Source: Perkinsus olseni (lineage: Eukaryota > Perkinsozoa > Perkinsida). Taken from it: a stretch of DNA of 64,000 nucleotides. The notes beneath the pieces are model-generated. The model did no database searches, had not been told where the DNA came from, and saw only the letters and a program-made list of their open reading frames with translations. A program made the position numbers and the translations under genes. Positions within the stretch are counted from its first letter, which is position 1; every line of letters begins with the position of its first letter. The stretch is taken from NCBI GenBank assembly GCA_013115125.1, contig JABANN010000035.1, forward strand, positions 49,996 to 113,995. The letters run 5' to 3'. Below, one piece after another: positions 24,377-36,300 of this stretch.

Positions 24377-25941
24377 ATGAGCTTCGCCGGCTCACTCCTA
24401 CTACGACATCACCGAAGCGACGATAAACCCAAGACGGTCATCACCCCTTCGGTGGCCGGAGTGGCTATTGAAACTATCGGGTAAGCGTCATTCTTCGTCG
24501 ACAATGATTCATTTCCATGCCCTCGCGCACCTTTGCTCTACTGCAAGTGGGTGTCACTAATTCAGTGGGATAACCGTGTTTAACTCAATACGCCCCGTTC
24601 GCTTTGGAGTGGTATCGGAATTTTACTTTCAGGGAGAGTGTCTACCAAGGCGACGCTTTGGATGATACAGAGTATCTGCTGTTTAATAATAGAATCACCA
24701 CATCTGACAAGCCCACCTCGGATTCCCCTAAGGCCGCTTCCATAGATCCCGAAGGTCTCATTTTTGGCGCTATGAATTGGAGCGATCACGAGAGGGAGAA
24801 GGTGGGTGAAGCAGCAGTGTTATTGAGACCCTATCCCTGTGTATCAGATACTACCCATGGTGAGTAAGGAAGAGTACACAGTACGAGTGAATAAGGACGT
24901 CAGCGTTCTAGTACGGGTTCGGACACTCTGTCTGTCCTCTCACGTATGCCCGGATAAGATCTCCCGTCGCGTTGCTGGTGGAAGTGGCTCGGCGAGCCAA
25001 AGATTGTACAGGTTTGAGAATCGCCCGTGTATCCTAGCGTTGCATGATCTGGGTGATGAGAGGTCGACCTGGCTGCAGTGGATGCGCCTGGTTGTGGATA
25101 TCTTTAAAGAGGGTATCCTCGATATCATCATGCTCGAGGTCGACGCGTGGCGGAAAGATTCCTCCCTTTGGTTCGCCTACTTACCTATTATACTTTCTCA
25201 CCTTCTGAGGCACTTGGGCGTCGAAAAGACTCACGTACTAGCCGACGGTTTCGGTAGTGGCTGTTTCATAAGATGCCTGACGCAATGGTGGGCTCATGAT
25301 GATGCCGAGGCCCTCAAGATCTTCTCGAGGACAACTCATCTCCTTCATAACTGCGACTATCCTCAATCCATCAGTCTGGGTGACGGCCGGTGGGTTGAAG
25401 TTTTGCGGCGCGCGGTCGAGGAGAGCGAGCTGCAACTGTGGTTGACTTGGCAAGATTCCGTCCATCCGTCGAAAGTGACACGAACGCGCTCAAGCGTTCG
25501 AAATCGCATGACCATGCTGCATAGCTCTCTCACTGGGCTGGCTGAGGAGCTCCGCCGTCAGCGACGGATCTACGAGCTGGACTTCGACCCGATCATTGTG
25601 AGCGAAGTTCCGTCATCGGCGATGCGGACTGAAGTTGTGGGAAGCTCAGCAGGGAAAATATCTAAAACAACTTTCGTCAACTTGATCGATCTTGACGAGT
25701 TTGCTGAGTCGGTGAGGGAGTTTTTCCGAGAAGGGGAGAGGACGGGGATGCGGCTCACGAGAGAGTGTTTCCGGGAGGACCTCTTCATTAACGCCGAAGT
25801 GTTCGGAGCGATCAATCGGATTGTCAACGAGGTATGAGGTTGTTGGGCGGCGGAGTTACGTGTAATTGTATTCTGAAGGTTCCTGACGGAGGGGCCATTT
25901 TACCAGCATTACTGCCAGAGGAAGAGAAGAGAAAGCGGTAG
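24377..25941 (+). CDS. alpha/beta-hydrolase-fold-like protein
   Basis: Exon 1 from the ATG at 24377 reads MSFAGSLLLRHHRSDDK to a GTAAGC donor near 24481. Exon 2, from about 24632, reads ESVYQGDALDDTEYLLFNN through VLLRPYPCVSD. The large third exon reads RPCILALHDLGDERSTWLQW (strand beta3 and the HG-like turn), DIIMLEVDAW, then LLRHLGVEKTHVLADGFGSG and CFIRCLTQWWAHD. This is the strand/helix order around the nucleophile elbow of alpha/beta hydrolases. The elbow reads ADGFGSG, not G-x-S-x-G, so a catalytic serine is not obvious; it may be a non-enzymatic member, as maspardin is thought to be. A last short exon after a GTATGA donor at 25832 gives VPDGGAILPALLPEEE and a stop at 25941. The exon 2/3 junction near 24856 is uncertain. 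Family assignment rests on pattern only. Confidence 0.5.
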
Positions 25942-26309
25942 TATTGGTGGAATGGGCCAGGGGTTGTCCATAATCCGGATAATAATCAATTGGCGAAGGT
26001 TCGATCCCTTGCGAGGACGCATTTCGATCTGCTCTCTTGAATTATCATCATCTCGTTATATTGGGGGGAAGTCCGATGGTCTGCCTCGTCGTTAGCCAGG
26101 AAATGGCTGGATGGCCTCAGGTTCCCTCCGCAGCCTAGCGCTAGAGCGTTGGCTCTTGAAAGGCAGAGGACCGAGGCGACGAAGAGATGTAGTATGACAC
26201 AGCCAATCCTGGTCGCTCCTGCGCTGGTCCAAGTCAATCGCAGCTCTCACTTCTATCGTCGGGGCCGAGCACGCAGCAGTCTTGTTAACTGTGCTGTTGT
26301 CGTTCAGTG

Positions 26310-27512
26310 GTGAAGAAGAAAGAAGTTGAGTCGGAGCTGAGGGGGTTGGCGGAGGACTATGAAGGGGAAAGATCTCTTCTTAGACATGTAGTACTTCTAA
26401 CCCGTACGCGAACCCATATAAGCCACCGAAGGTCCTTTATGCGGCGTAAGGAATCTTGTAGCGGTTTCTTGCCTGTGCGCTAGATATTTCTCGAGTGGTG
26501 TGGGCGGCGGAGGTTCTCCATTCTCCTCATTTACGCTGTAATTTCCGAAAAGTCGTTCGCCTGGTTGGGGCTCGTATCATCGATGGGCTAATCGCCACAT
26601 AGGTGCTCACCAAGTCGATGGAAACTGCGGAGTTGGAGGAGAGGAGGCGCTTGCGACGGGAAAACACCAGAAGCCTCACAGACGCCAGGGTCGATGACAC
26701 CAGGTGACCTGCACACAATTCGGGTGCACTCAGAATGCTGACAGGGCAGGTCGAGCAGGGTTCCTCTTAGGCGGGATTAGCCAGCGCACTACCGGCGAGT
26801 GGCGCGAGGAAGCTCACGCGTATCTTAGGTTGAAGAAGGAGATAAATGGGTAGTTCTCTGCTTAGGGGTCTTAGCATGCTTACCAATTTACCATGTTACC
26901 TGCAAGAGTGGCTTATCGTGCATCATATTCTTTTCGTTGGCTTCGGGCTTGCGACGTTCTCCTTGGCTGCTACAGTTGGTATCACAGTGGACTTTAATAA
27001 TAATGACAGCCATCAACGCAGGGAAGTGGATCTGCTTCGGCATAGACGATCTCAAGAAGTTCCAAAGTCTTCCAGAGTGCAGCAAGAAACCCAAGAATTT
27101 TCCAGCCCTCATCGACAAGGACAACAATGAGTCACCATTATTAGGGAGTACTAGGGGGGAGGGTCGGCCTGCTGGTAGGTGGCGGGCAGCAGAGGCGATA
27201 GGCTCTCCTGTTACGAGTAGTCGTTGGTGTGGGAAATTTCCGTGAGGCTCGGGTTCTACTGCGCGAGAGATTGGGCCACAGAGTCCCTGGTTGCAATCAC
27301 TGTACTCGCCGCGCTGTTGAGTTTGTCTGGGATTAGTCAGCTATGTATGGGAAGATATCTTTCTGTTTCAGCTTATCGAGGAGATCAGCGTAGAGGTGGC
27401 GGACAAGGCAGTGGTGGTCGTCCTAGAGGGACCAGCACAATGGCATCCGGATGGACGGGGTAATAATGCCGTCCTAGCCTCTTCCCTTATGCGCTGGTCA
27501 TCACATCAGTAG
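26310..27512 (+). CDS. exons of a helical protein with a possible RAP-like C terminus
   Basis: Three plausible exons on one strand: KKKEVESELRGLAEDYEGER (ends at a GTAGTA donor, about 26389), SMETAELEERRRLRRENTRS (about 26610-26705) and a terminal exon after a TTTCAG acceptor at about 27370 reading LIEEISVEVADKAVVVVLEG then PAQWHPDGRGNNAVLASSLM and a stop at 27512. The first two are charged helix or coiled coil. The last resembles the RAP domain core, where a hydrophobic strand ends in (D/E)GP followed by a variable segment and a helix; RAP proteins act on organelle RNA. I could not link the exons with certainty, and they could belong to two genes. The 5' end is unknown. Confidence 0.35.
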
Positions 27513-27905
27513 TGTCTGGGTTCTAAGGGTTTCTGTAAGGAATTGTAGCACATTTCTGCGCTTTTACTATCACTTCGAAGCTCGCGTCTTCACTAGTGGG
27601 TCTCCCATCTCCTTACAATCTAAATACTCGGCGCACTCTTGTCATTTCCTTACCATCTCAGTGACCATCATGAGCGTGCGGGGGCTCGGGAAGTGGGCAA
27701 ACCAGGCCAGTGGAGGTACGTGGGGCCAAGGAGTTGTGGTTGTCCGTTTTTAATACCATTTTTCCACGACTTCGAGTGATCGCCATCCTTGGGGACAGAC
27801 TCATCAATGGCGTGCGTTCCTGCAGTAGACCAGGCGTTGAGCTGCGGTTGTTATTCTCACGGGAGATCCGGTGAGCGGTCGGAGGAGAGTTGGGCGTTTT
27901 GTGGT

Positions 27906-29822
27906 ATCTCAGAGATGGGGAAGAAGACAGAGCGGGCGATAAGCATCATCATCAGCGAGGTGCTCGGAGGTAGTATCTTGGAGAATCTTTGTACTGCGCA
28001 AAGGATGGTGGTACGAATGTTTAGAGATGATGACCGTGGGGGTCGATACTCCAGTGGTTATCCAACTACTGCTGGTAAAGGTCGAAAGGGTGGGGGAGGC
28101 CGGTAGTACACTGGGCGCGGCCAGGCACACCTCTCAATGGCCCATCTCGCTCACCTAGCTCACTTTAAATATATCGTGCGCAGTGCGCCATACCACTCTT
28201 TTCGCAACTTTCGGATCTTCCTAGGGTACCCTTTCTTGTCTCAGGGACGCCACTCCACCAAGCAGTCCTCAAACTGGCGGTCTCGGCCGAGGGGATTCTG
28301 GCCGGAAGCCTCTGCCGACCATTGGTGGAGGCGGTCTGGATCAATTCACGTTGGGTGATATAAGGAAGGCTGAGAAAACCCTGGAGAAGGTAAGGGCTGT
28401 TTCTTATCGGCGTTAGCGGAGGAAAAGCTTCTTTCTGCAGTCCCATATGAGTCTGGGTCAGTACGCTCGTAAAGTGGCGCAAGGAGAGATCACTAAGACG
28501 GCAGATGAGGAGGACGCCAAGTAGGGGGGGGCAGATTCTAACCTTATCCGTATCTTGCACGGGTGGAGCTTGGATTCCTGTTTTTCTCTCAGTAAACTGC
28601 TTGATGATGACGATGGTTTCTTCGCGAGTGAGATTCCGGACGGTCAGGATGACGGAGGGAGGATGGCGAAGTGGCTCAAACCGACCGAAGGGAGCTCGGG
28701 CCCGCCGATGGTAATCTGGTCGGAGAAGTCAGTTCGCTGGTTTCGGGTATCGTATTTCACAAGCCTGGGGGAAATGGGGAACCGTCGTGAGGAGGGTGAC
28801 ACTGAAGTTCTTGGCGATAGCAATCGGGAGTCGTGTCTGCTATTTGCAAGATTTGTGGATGTTGTGGTATTGATTGTAATTATTTTCAGCCCCAACCCCA
28901 TTTGCCGGCGGGCGCCAAGACTCTTGAGGAATTGGAAGCTTCTCAGAGGCAGAAACGACAACAGCGCGCTGCAGCGGAATCTTCGAGGATGCACGGCCGA
29001 AACCAACAAAGTGTTGGACAGGTCAGTAGTATCAGCAGCAGCATCCGCTATAATTTCGTGGCGCGCGGTCACATGTCTGACGAATTTCCGATAAATGTCC
29101 TTTATCTTTCATTCCTATTGGCCCAGCCTTCTCGTTATAAAATTCTCATCCGAACGATGGTCTGCTGCCGCAGGGCTTGCTGTCGCTACCCGTGGGTGGA
29201 TGTCAAAGTCCTTTACTATCAGGGGAGCAATCAGGCTGGCCTGCAGCTTCTCTCAATGCTCCACTCAAAAGGCGGTGCTCAACAACAGCAGCAGAAGCAG
29301 CAGCCGACGCCTAGGCTGTCCTCAGCAGTACCCCCACCTCCACCGGTAGGGGTGAGGGCTCCTCCACCACCCCCTCCTCCGCCGCAGTACCGTCCACAAG
29401 CACCACAGGTTGGACAGGGGCAGCGTGGGACCGTCTGGTCATGATGGTTTCTCAGGCCCCACAGCAGGCTCCTCAGGCTAGGTTCTCGACGCAGCAGGTT
29501 ATCGATCTGTTGCAGCAGGGGAGGCAGCAGCAGGAGGCTCAGAAGGCCAGGCAGCAACAAATTGAGAATCTGTTGTTACTGCAGCAACAGCTGGCTCGGG
29601 TGAGCTGGCTGCGACTCGAATGGTGGCGCGCGCCATGAAATTGTGGGTAGGCTCGAGCGCGTCAGGAGCAGACAGGACAGCAGATCACCCCCACGCCGAA
29701 TATGATGGCGTTGTTGGAGCAGCTGCAGAGACGACAGGTGAGACAGGGAGTCTCTCGCGACTGGTTTTTCTCGGAAGTGAACTGGGTGACAGGCCCAACG
29801 CCAGCAACAACAGCAACAGCAA

Positions 29823-29853
<31 letters not shown>

Positions 29854-30241
29854 AACGGCAGCAGATGTTGGCCTCCGCCATTGCCCAGCAACGAGCCGCT
29901 CAACACCAACAGCAAGCGCATCAGTCGAATGCTTACCCTCAGCAGCAGCAACAACAACAACAGTAGGCATCCTGGGGGAGAGTGGCGGCGTTCGAGTGGT
30001 CTACATCTTCAGGATCGACCCTGCCCTGCTGGCCCGTTTACAGCAGCAACAAGCTCAGTTGAGGATGCAGCAACAACAACAACAGCCGCAACAACAACCG
30101 CAGTGGAACCCACAGGTAGGAACAAAGGACTTAGCGCTCGCCCCAGTGATCGATTGTGGCCCTCTCTTTTTTCAGCAACCTCAGTCCAACTACAGTACTC
30201 CACCGAATGAGCAGGATGCCGAGCAGTGTAACCAGCAGTAG
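27906..30241 (+). CDS. Q- and P-rich low-complexity protein, possible translation or mRNP regulator
   Basis: Exons follow in frame through short GT-AG introns: MGKKTERAISIIISEVLGG, an Arg/Gly-rich segment (GKGRKGGGGR), GLDQFTLGDIRKAEKTLEK, SHMSLGQYARKVAQGEITKT, then across 28522-28589 to KLLDDDDGFFASEIPDGQDD and GGRMAKWLKPTEGSSGPPM. Next come LPAGAKTLEELEASQRQKRQ, AGLQLLSMLHSKGGAQ, two proline runs, RFSTQQVIDLLQQGRQQQ, PNMMALLEQLQRRQ and a long Gln tract (29.80-29.97 kb). The C terminus is PPNEQDAEQCNQQ, stop at 30241. Glutamine runs are coded by mixed CAG/CAA. Helical short motifs set in disordered Q/P sequence recall mRNP scaffolds such as 4E-T, but no diagnostic motif such as YxxxxL-phi was found. 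The 5' end is uncertain. Confidence 0.55.
29270..30115. repeat. CAG/CAA and CCN low-complexity tracts
   Basis: Clusters of CAR codons (29281-29307, 29790-29860, 29940-29965, 30068-30102) and two proline-codon runs (29330-29344 and 29363-29385). They are coding in the Gln frame of the plus-strand gene; reading the other strand or frames gives artefactual Cys, Leu or Val runs. Confidence 0.85.
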
Positions 30242-30391
30242 ATGGCGGTGGCGGCGGTCTCGGGATTGTCGCTTTCGTGAATGGAGCACTGCTGCTAGGT
30301 GGAGCCATTTTCCTCTAGTTGGAGGGGACCTGGAGTTGGGTTGTTAATGGAGTGGTGATGGGAATCTTAGGTTGATGCATGCAGTTGACAG

Positions 30392-33300
30392 ATGTCTGAC
30401 GAAGTTGGGAGCGAGAAGCCGCATGTGGGATGGGAAATTGAAAAAATGACGGAATCGATCGAAACGACGCATCAGAACATTCAAAGTTTGAAAACGAAAA
30501 TTGCCGGTGTTGTCGGCGGACTGAGTCAAATAAGGCTAGCGGTCTCCCTAGCTATACCGCCAGCGGGTGAGGAACGCTTCTTCGTGTCATCACCGTGGAT
30601 CCGTGAGGAGTGTGTAGGTGACAGAAAAGACGGTTTCAAAAGGCTTGACGCGGAAGTTGCTAGGCGACGGTTGGAGCAGCTAAGGAAGGACATCGCTGAC
30701 TACAAGGCTCAGGTGCCGGCCCACTCCTCCCAGTGGTGGTGATTGCCCTGGTGGGTAGGTCTATGAGTTGGCGGAAACTAGCGATGACAAGAAGCGTCTT
30801 CGAGGGAGTCTGAGGCGGAAAACCGCAGTGGATGATAAAACCAAGCCTTTGTGGGTTGATGAGCCGCTCTGGGTATGGTATCAGCTGGTGTGCAGGTTCG
30901 AGAGGTTGGGAGGGGCCGCTGACATCGGCTCTGCTGTGGACCTCGTCTACGACAAGGCACTTGCTGATCCCCGTGAGAGGGCGTTAACTCAGAGGGCTCT
31001 TGGTCTCTAAGACTAGACGAAAGCGGCGGCGGCAAGACCATCTTCTACGCTAGGGGACGGTCTCTCCGCGACTTGCCTTCTCACGTTGTTTCTTGCATCG
31101 GCCTGAGTGCCCTCGAGGTAGAGGGCCTCACTCTCGTCTATGCGAAGGTACACGAGCATACTTCGATAAGGCCCAGAAGAAAATGAGCCAGATTCGAGAG
31201 CGCATGCAAACCTTCGTCGTGAGCTACGTGGGAGGCCCGGCGAACTATCAGGAGGAGGATCTGAAACCGGTAGGCTACTGCCAACTGGAATGGGTTGGTG
31301 CCGGGCGTCATGATGATGATGAACTACTGTTGTGACCCCACGGTTGGTGAACCCGACATGATAGACGTAGAATTGATATAATGACCTTTTTCATTCATGT
31401 GGATATAATATTCATACTTATGAATAATAATGAAACTAAAGTACTTATTTTTTTCAATTATTGCATCATAATAACCAAACCCTTGAATAATAATACGCCT
31501 AGCTAGTAATGATGTTACGGCAGCTATACTTATGATAACTGACCCAACCATTCCTAGTTCAGCGTAAGACAATAAACGGAGACAGCGTCCGTGGACGAGA
31601 TGCCACAGTTGGCCGAGACAAAACAATAGTGAGGTCAGGTCCACTACAATATGAATATCATGGACTTCCACTTTGACGCCATGCTTGAACACTTCAATGC
31701 TGCCCTCCTGGAGATGGGCGTTCATTCCGAGGCCATCGCGGACTTCCTTCAACTTTTGGGGAGAATCCGCAAATACATAACGACCGGGAGTGTGTTTCCT
31801 CTACGCACTCCGGAGGAGTAGGTGGAGGTGTGGTAGGCACGGTGCGGATGGCGCTGGCTCGAAAGGCCGCTGAGCACGGCAGGGACGAGATGTTCCTCAA
31901 CCTGGCCGAGAGCGAAGGGATTGCCAAGATCATGAGTCGAACGTGAGCATCCTGCTCTCGGCCTGCCTGGGGTTGTTCTATTCAGCGCACAGGTACGATA
32001 TGGTACAAGTGGATGACCGCCTTCGAAGCGTCTTTAAGGGGAAGGACATGGACGCTATCAGGCAGCAACAGACATTGTGAGTGACTCTGTCGTTTCTACT
32101 TGGCAGTATTAATAAAATCACGGATGATAAATGCTTGGGCGTTTTTCACGAGTTCGTTGATGTTCTTCCTATCTATATGTTAGTTGCTCATCACCTTCAT
32201 GCGTATCTTCTACATCCTGTTGTGACTTTTGGTACGATGATGGCTTTTTATGGTATCGACTCACGCATGCACAACACGATCGGCGCATAATGAGTAGCAC
32301 TTTCCCCTCCGATAGATGAGCTGATGATGATGCCACTGATAGTAAAACGAACTTGACACTGATGTCTTTTCACTTGAATGATAATATATTGAATATTAAG
32401 TATATGGTTATACTTATCCTGAGTTCCATGTGTTTCTCACCGTGTGTTATGAAATCATTCATGCAGTCTGGTCGAAAGAAGGTGTCCAGAGCTTATCTTG
32501 AGCATTGAAGCTGAAAATATCCTGATAAGGATATTGGAGCGAGCCCGGTCTGGATTCGACGAAGGTTGAACCCTCAGAGAAGCGTAGTCCGTCATGAGAG
32601 GGTTCTGACCATGATGGTTCTCATGACCGTTCTCCGTTCATTTCAATCCACCCTCCTCCCCCCAGATATCTAAGTACCCCTCCAGTGTGTTCGTTATACT
32701 GTAGTCCGGTGGACTACATGAATATGATAATATTGACAATGCCTAAAATTAATTCTAATATTTTCTTTGTGAATCGCATTGACGGCGTGGTAAGTGACAC
32801 TACGCTCATTGTTAGTACTCCTTTGGTAGGTACATGTGTGAGCTGTTAGGAGGCCCTAGGATGTACGAAGGAAGAGGTATGCTGGAAATACACGAAAACC
32901 TGAAGATAAACGATTATTTATTCGACTGTTTCGTTATGGACGCTGACCGTGCATTACACAGTGAGTTGGCGCGGTCGGAGGAATCTTAGGTTGAAGCGTG
33001 CTGGATATCCATCAGGTTTGAATATGACTGAAGAGCTGCATGACATTGTCATCTCTATGATGGAAGAACAACGGAAATATGTCGTGAAAGGCCACAACAA
33101 GGCGGACACGCAGCGATTGGTGGAGGGCAAAACGGTAACGGAAACTCTCGACCAGTCTTTTTTTTGTATCTTGCCGCTTTCTCAGATTCTCGACCGCATC
33201 GGAGGCGAGTTGAACGTCGAAGCTGTCGTGGAGACAATGTAAATAAATCGTCAATACCGCTCAGTTCTCACGAAATCGAAATTTACAAGAATTCTCGGAA

Positions 33301-36300
33301 AATCTTTATTCCGCTTTCAAGCAAGTTGCTTAAGAAAATTTCCCAGGAGGCCAATCCATCTTGAATCATGCTGCGCTGACGGCAGTCTCGGCTTTCTCGG
33401 TGATCATCGACCGATCGACCGTCTATTGTGTGTGATAGGTACTTCGGAGCTGAGCGAGATCCGAGGATAAAGTTCTTCTTCTTTCTAGACAAGGATAAGC
33501 TAGCAACAGTGAAGCGCAGAGTCACAGACTTCCTCTGCGGTGCTCTCGGCGGCCAGTCGACGTGAGCGGTCCTCAACGCTTTCCCGAGGCTGATCGGAAG
33601 CTCTGGCAGGATTGACGTGAATATCGTGAGAGCTGTGCATTACCCGATGAATATTGGTGACCATCAATTCGACGCTCTGGTGGAGAATCTTTCGACCTCG
33701 ATGGAGCTGATGGAGGTGGACCCCGACGTCAAGGGTGATGTCCTTGATGTGGTCAGCCATGTAAGTCCCATGCTACCACTGCGTGAGTTGAGAACGTCAC
33801 CTTTCAGTTGAGAGGGGAGATCACAGCGGGGGCCACGAGCAGGCTAGAGATCGCCCGAAGGAAAACGGAGTCTGCTGGTGAGGCGTCTCTCGACGAACCA
33901 TTCCTCCAGGGCCTTCGTCGTTCAGGGACAGATGGCCTGTACAAGACCTTGGGCGGCGACGCTGGTATCGTTCAATTCGTGGACGAACTGTGAGTTGCTT
34001 CTTCACGCCTGGGAGCTCGCCCCACTCATTTGTTCAACTCTGAGGCTTCGTATACATCTTTGGGTGGTCGGTGGGGCTCAGAGTGATTTAGGATAGCTCA
34101 TGAATCTCATCGCAGCTTCTGAAGGCGGGCGGAACCTGTCTTTGGCCTGCTGTGGTTTGAAGGCTTGAATCGATTCAGTATCTTGAAATCACCCTTGCTT
34201 TGCATGGGTCAACTCCTTGCCATGATATCTCAAGGTACAAGATATGCCTTCTCGACGATCGCATCAAGATGTTCTTCCAAGGCAGCAAGCTCGACGCGGT
34301 GAAGGCAGCCCAGACCATCTTCATGCAGCAGTTGCTCGGCGGAGCTGTCGAGTGAGCATCGCCCGCACCACCACCATTCAACTGCCAAGAACATGACGAG
34401 CTTCCCTCTTGTCGTCGTCACGCTGTCATCAACTCTTCCTCGATTCCTCGTTGCTTGCGCTTCCGTTCCCCATCCCGAAAGACTTCTCGCAGTACTGCTA
34501 TCCGTCAGGTACACCGGACGCGAGCTGAAGCGGATCCATCAGACGCTTCTCATTCAAGACTGGCAGTTCGATGCCTTCTTAGATAACGCTCGGAAGGCTT
34601 TAGCTTCGCTCGAGTAGGCCATCTCTCTAAAACGATCGAACGCTGCCTCCCTCAGTACTGATAGTGATACCACTGATGAGTGCACGGTTCTGATGGAAAC
34701 TACACGTCTAGTGAGTCCTTGATGTGAGCACACCCTCAGAGCCTCCTCTGTCTCAGGAAGTGGTTTCCGCTGTGAACCGACAGTTCGACGTGAAACGGAT
34801 GATACAGGACGCCCATCGGAAGCCTCTTTACGAAAGGGTTGGAGGGGAAGTTAGTAGGTCGCAGCTGTATAAGATTCTCTAAGAGTATCACTGGTACTTT
34901 ACCTCAGCAATTGCGAGGCTGTGCGACTCGATGTACACGGCTGCGCTGGAGGATGATCGACTAAGGTTCTTCTTCGAGAAGAACAAGGCCAAGGTCAGCT
35001 CTGCCTGCCTCCCCAGGCTTCAACCCAATATATTCTTGACTCCATCGCTCGGTGGTGCGATGAACCATTGGCTGGGGAGTCCAGGTTGTCCCTTCGGGCG
35101 TTATTCAACATACTGTTGGAAATTGTGCTCAAGTCAATAGTGCCACACACAGTGGGCGTAGAATCACTGCGATAATAGGGCGTCGAGAGTTCACTAGTGG
35201 CGATTGTGCATGGCATTGGGTGGGGATCAGGAGAGGAAATGTAGCTGTCTGCGTGTTGTTACCATCTTTCCTTCGTCGTCAGGTCCAATCTATCAAGAAG
35301 AAGATGACTCAGTTCATCTGCGGTGCCATCGGTGGTGAGTCAGCTCACGTCCTCGTCGATTCAGGCGTCCGTACTCGTCTCGCCTTCCTTTCTGCAATCA
35401 CTCCTGTGGTGGAACGTTTCAGCTATGCATACAATTACGGTCGTAAAATGGGATGGTCCCTCCCACCGTTGATACTACTATGCCGTATTTGATGCGGCGT
35501 TGACCCGCGCATTCGTCAGGTCCGTCGACTTACGACCCGGCGGATCTGCGACCAGCCCATTACTCGATGAACATCGCCTCACACCATTTCGATGTCATGC
35601 TATCTTTTATCAAAGAGGTGAACGACAGGGGGGGGGGCTGCCGTTGCTGAAGTCATGGGATATGTCTTCCATTAGATCCTCAAAACCGAGCTGGAGCTTG
35701 ACAAGGCGGATGTGAGGGAGGTCCTCAGGGCTCTGCAACCCGTTAGAGGAGATATTATTAATGGATGTAAGCCGGTGGGATTCATACCACATTTCCCCCT
35801 AATCATCAATTTATCGCTCTTTTCGCTATTCCATCGCTCCACAACTCAGCAGTGGTTTTCAAGGAACGCCAGTCTCTCCTGTGAGGAAGGGCGAGCGACT
35901 GGTACGACTCTCCAGATACTGTCCGGTCGGAGATAGCTCGACGGTCTACGGACAACGGCCTCGACCAGATGTTCCTCAGAGTTGGTGAGAATTCGCCATT
36001 GGCGTCGCTGCGCCAGAAGTGATTACTGGCAGGCGAATCGGAAGGCGTCACGAGAATCGTCAACTCACTCTTCTCGATCCTCGCCACGGACGCACGGATA
36101 AAACGCTTCTTCAAGCCAGAGAAGCGAGACCAGCTGAAGCAAGGCGTCACCGTCTTCCTCGTGGACAGGTTCGGTGGGCCTAAGAACTACCAAGGTGGTT
36201 CAAGTCCGCGGGTCCCACTTCCTCGAATTGGGTTCTCACAGGTCGCGATCTCACAGCAGCCCACGAAGGCCTCGGCATCACCGACTACCACTTCGATGCA

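Noticed and set aside
29576-29970. Long Cys, Leu and Val runs read on the minus strand
   Set aside because: They are frame and strand shadows of the CAG/CAA tract that encodes glutamine in the plus-strand gene.
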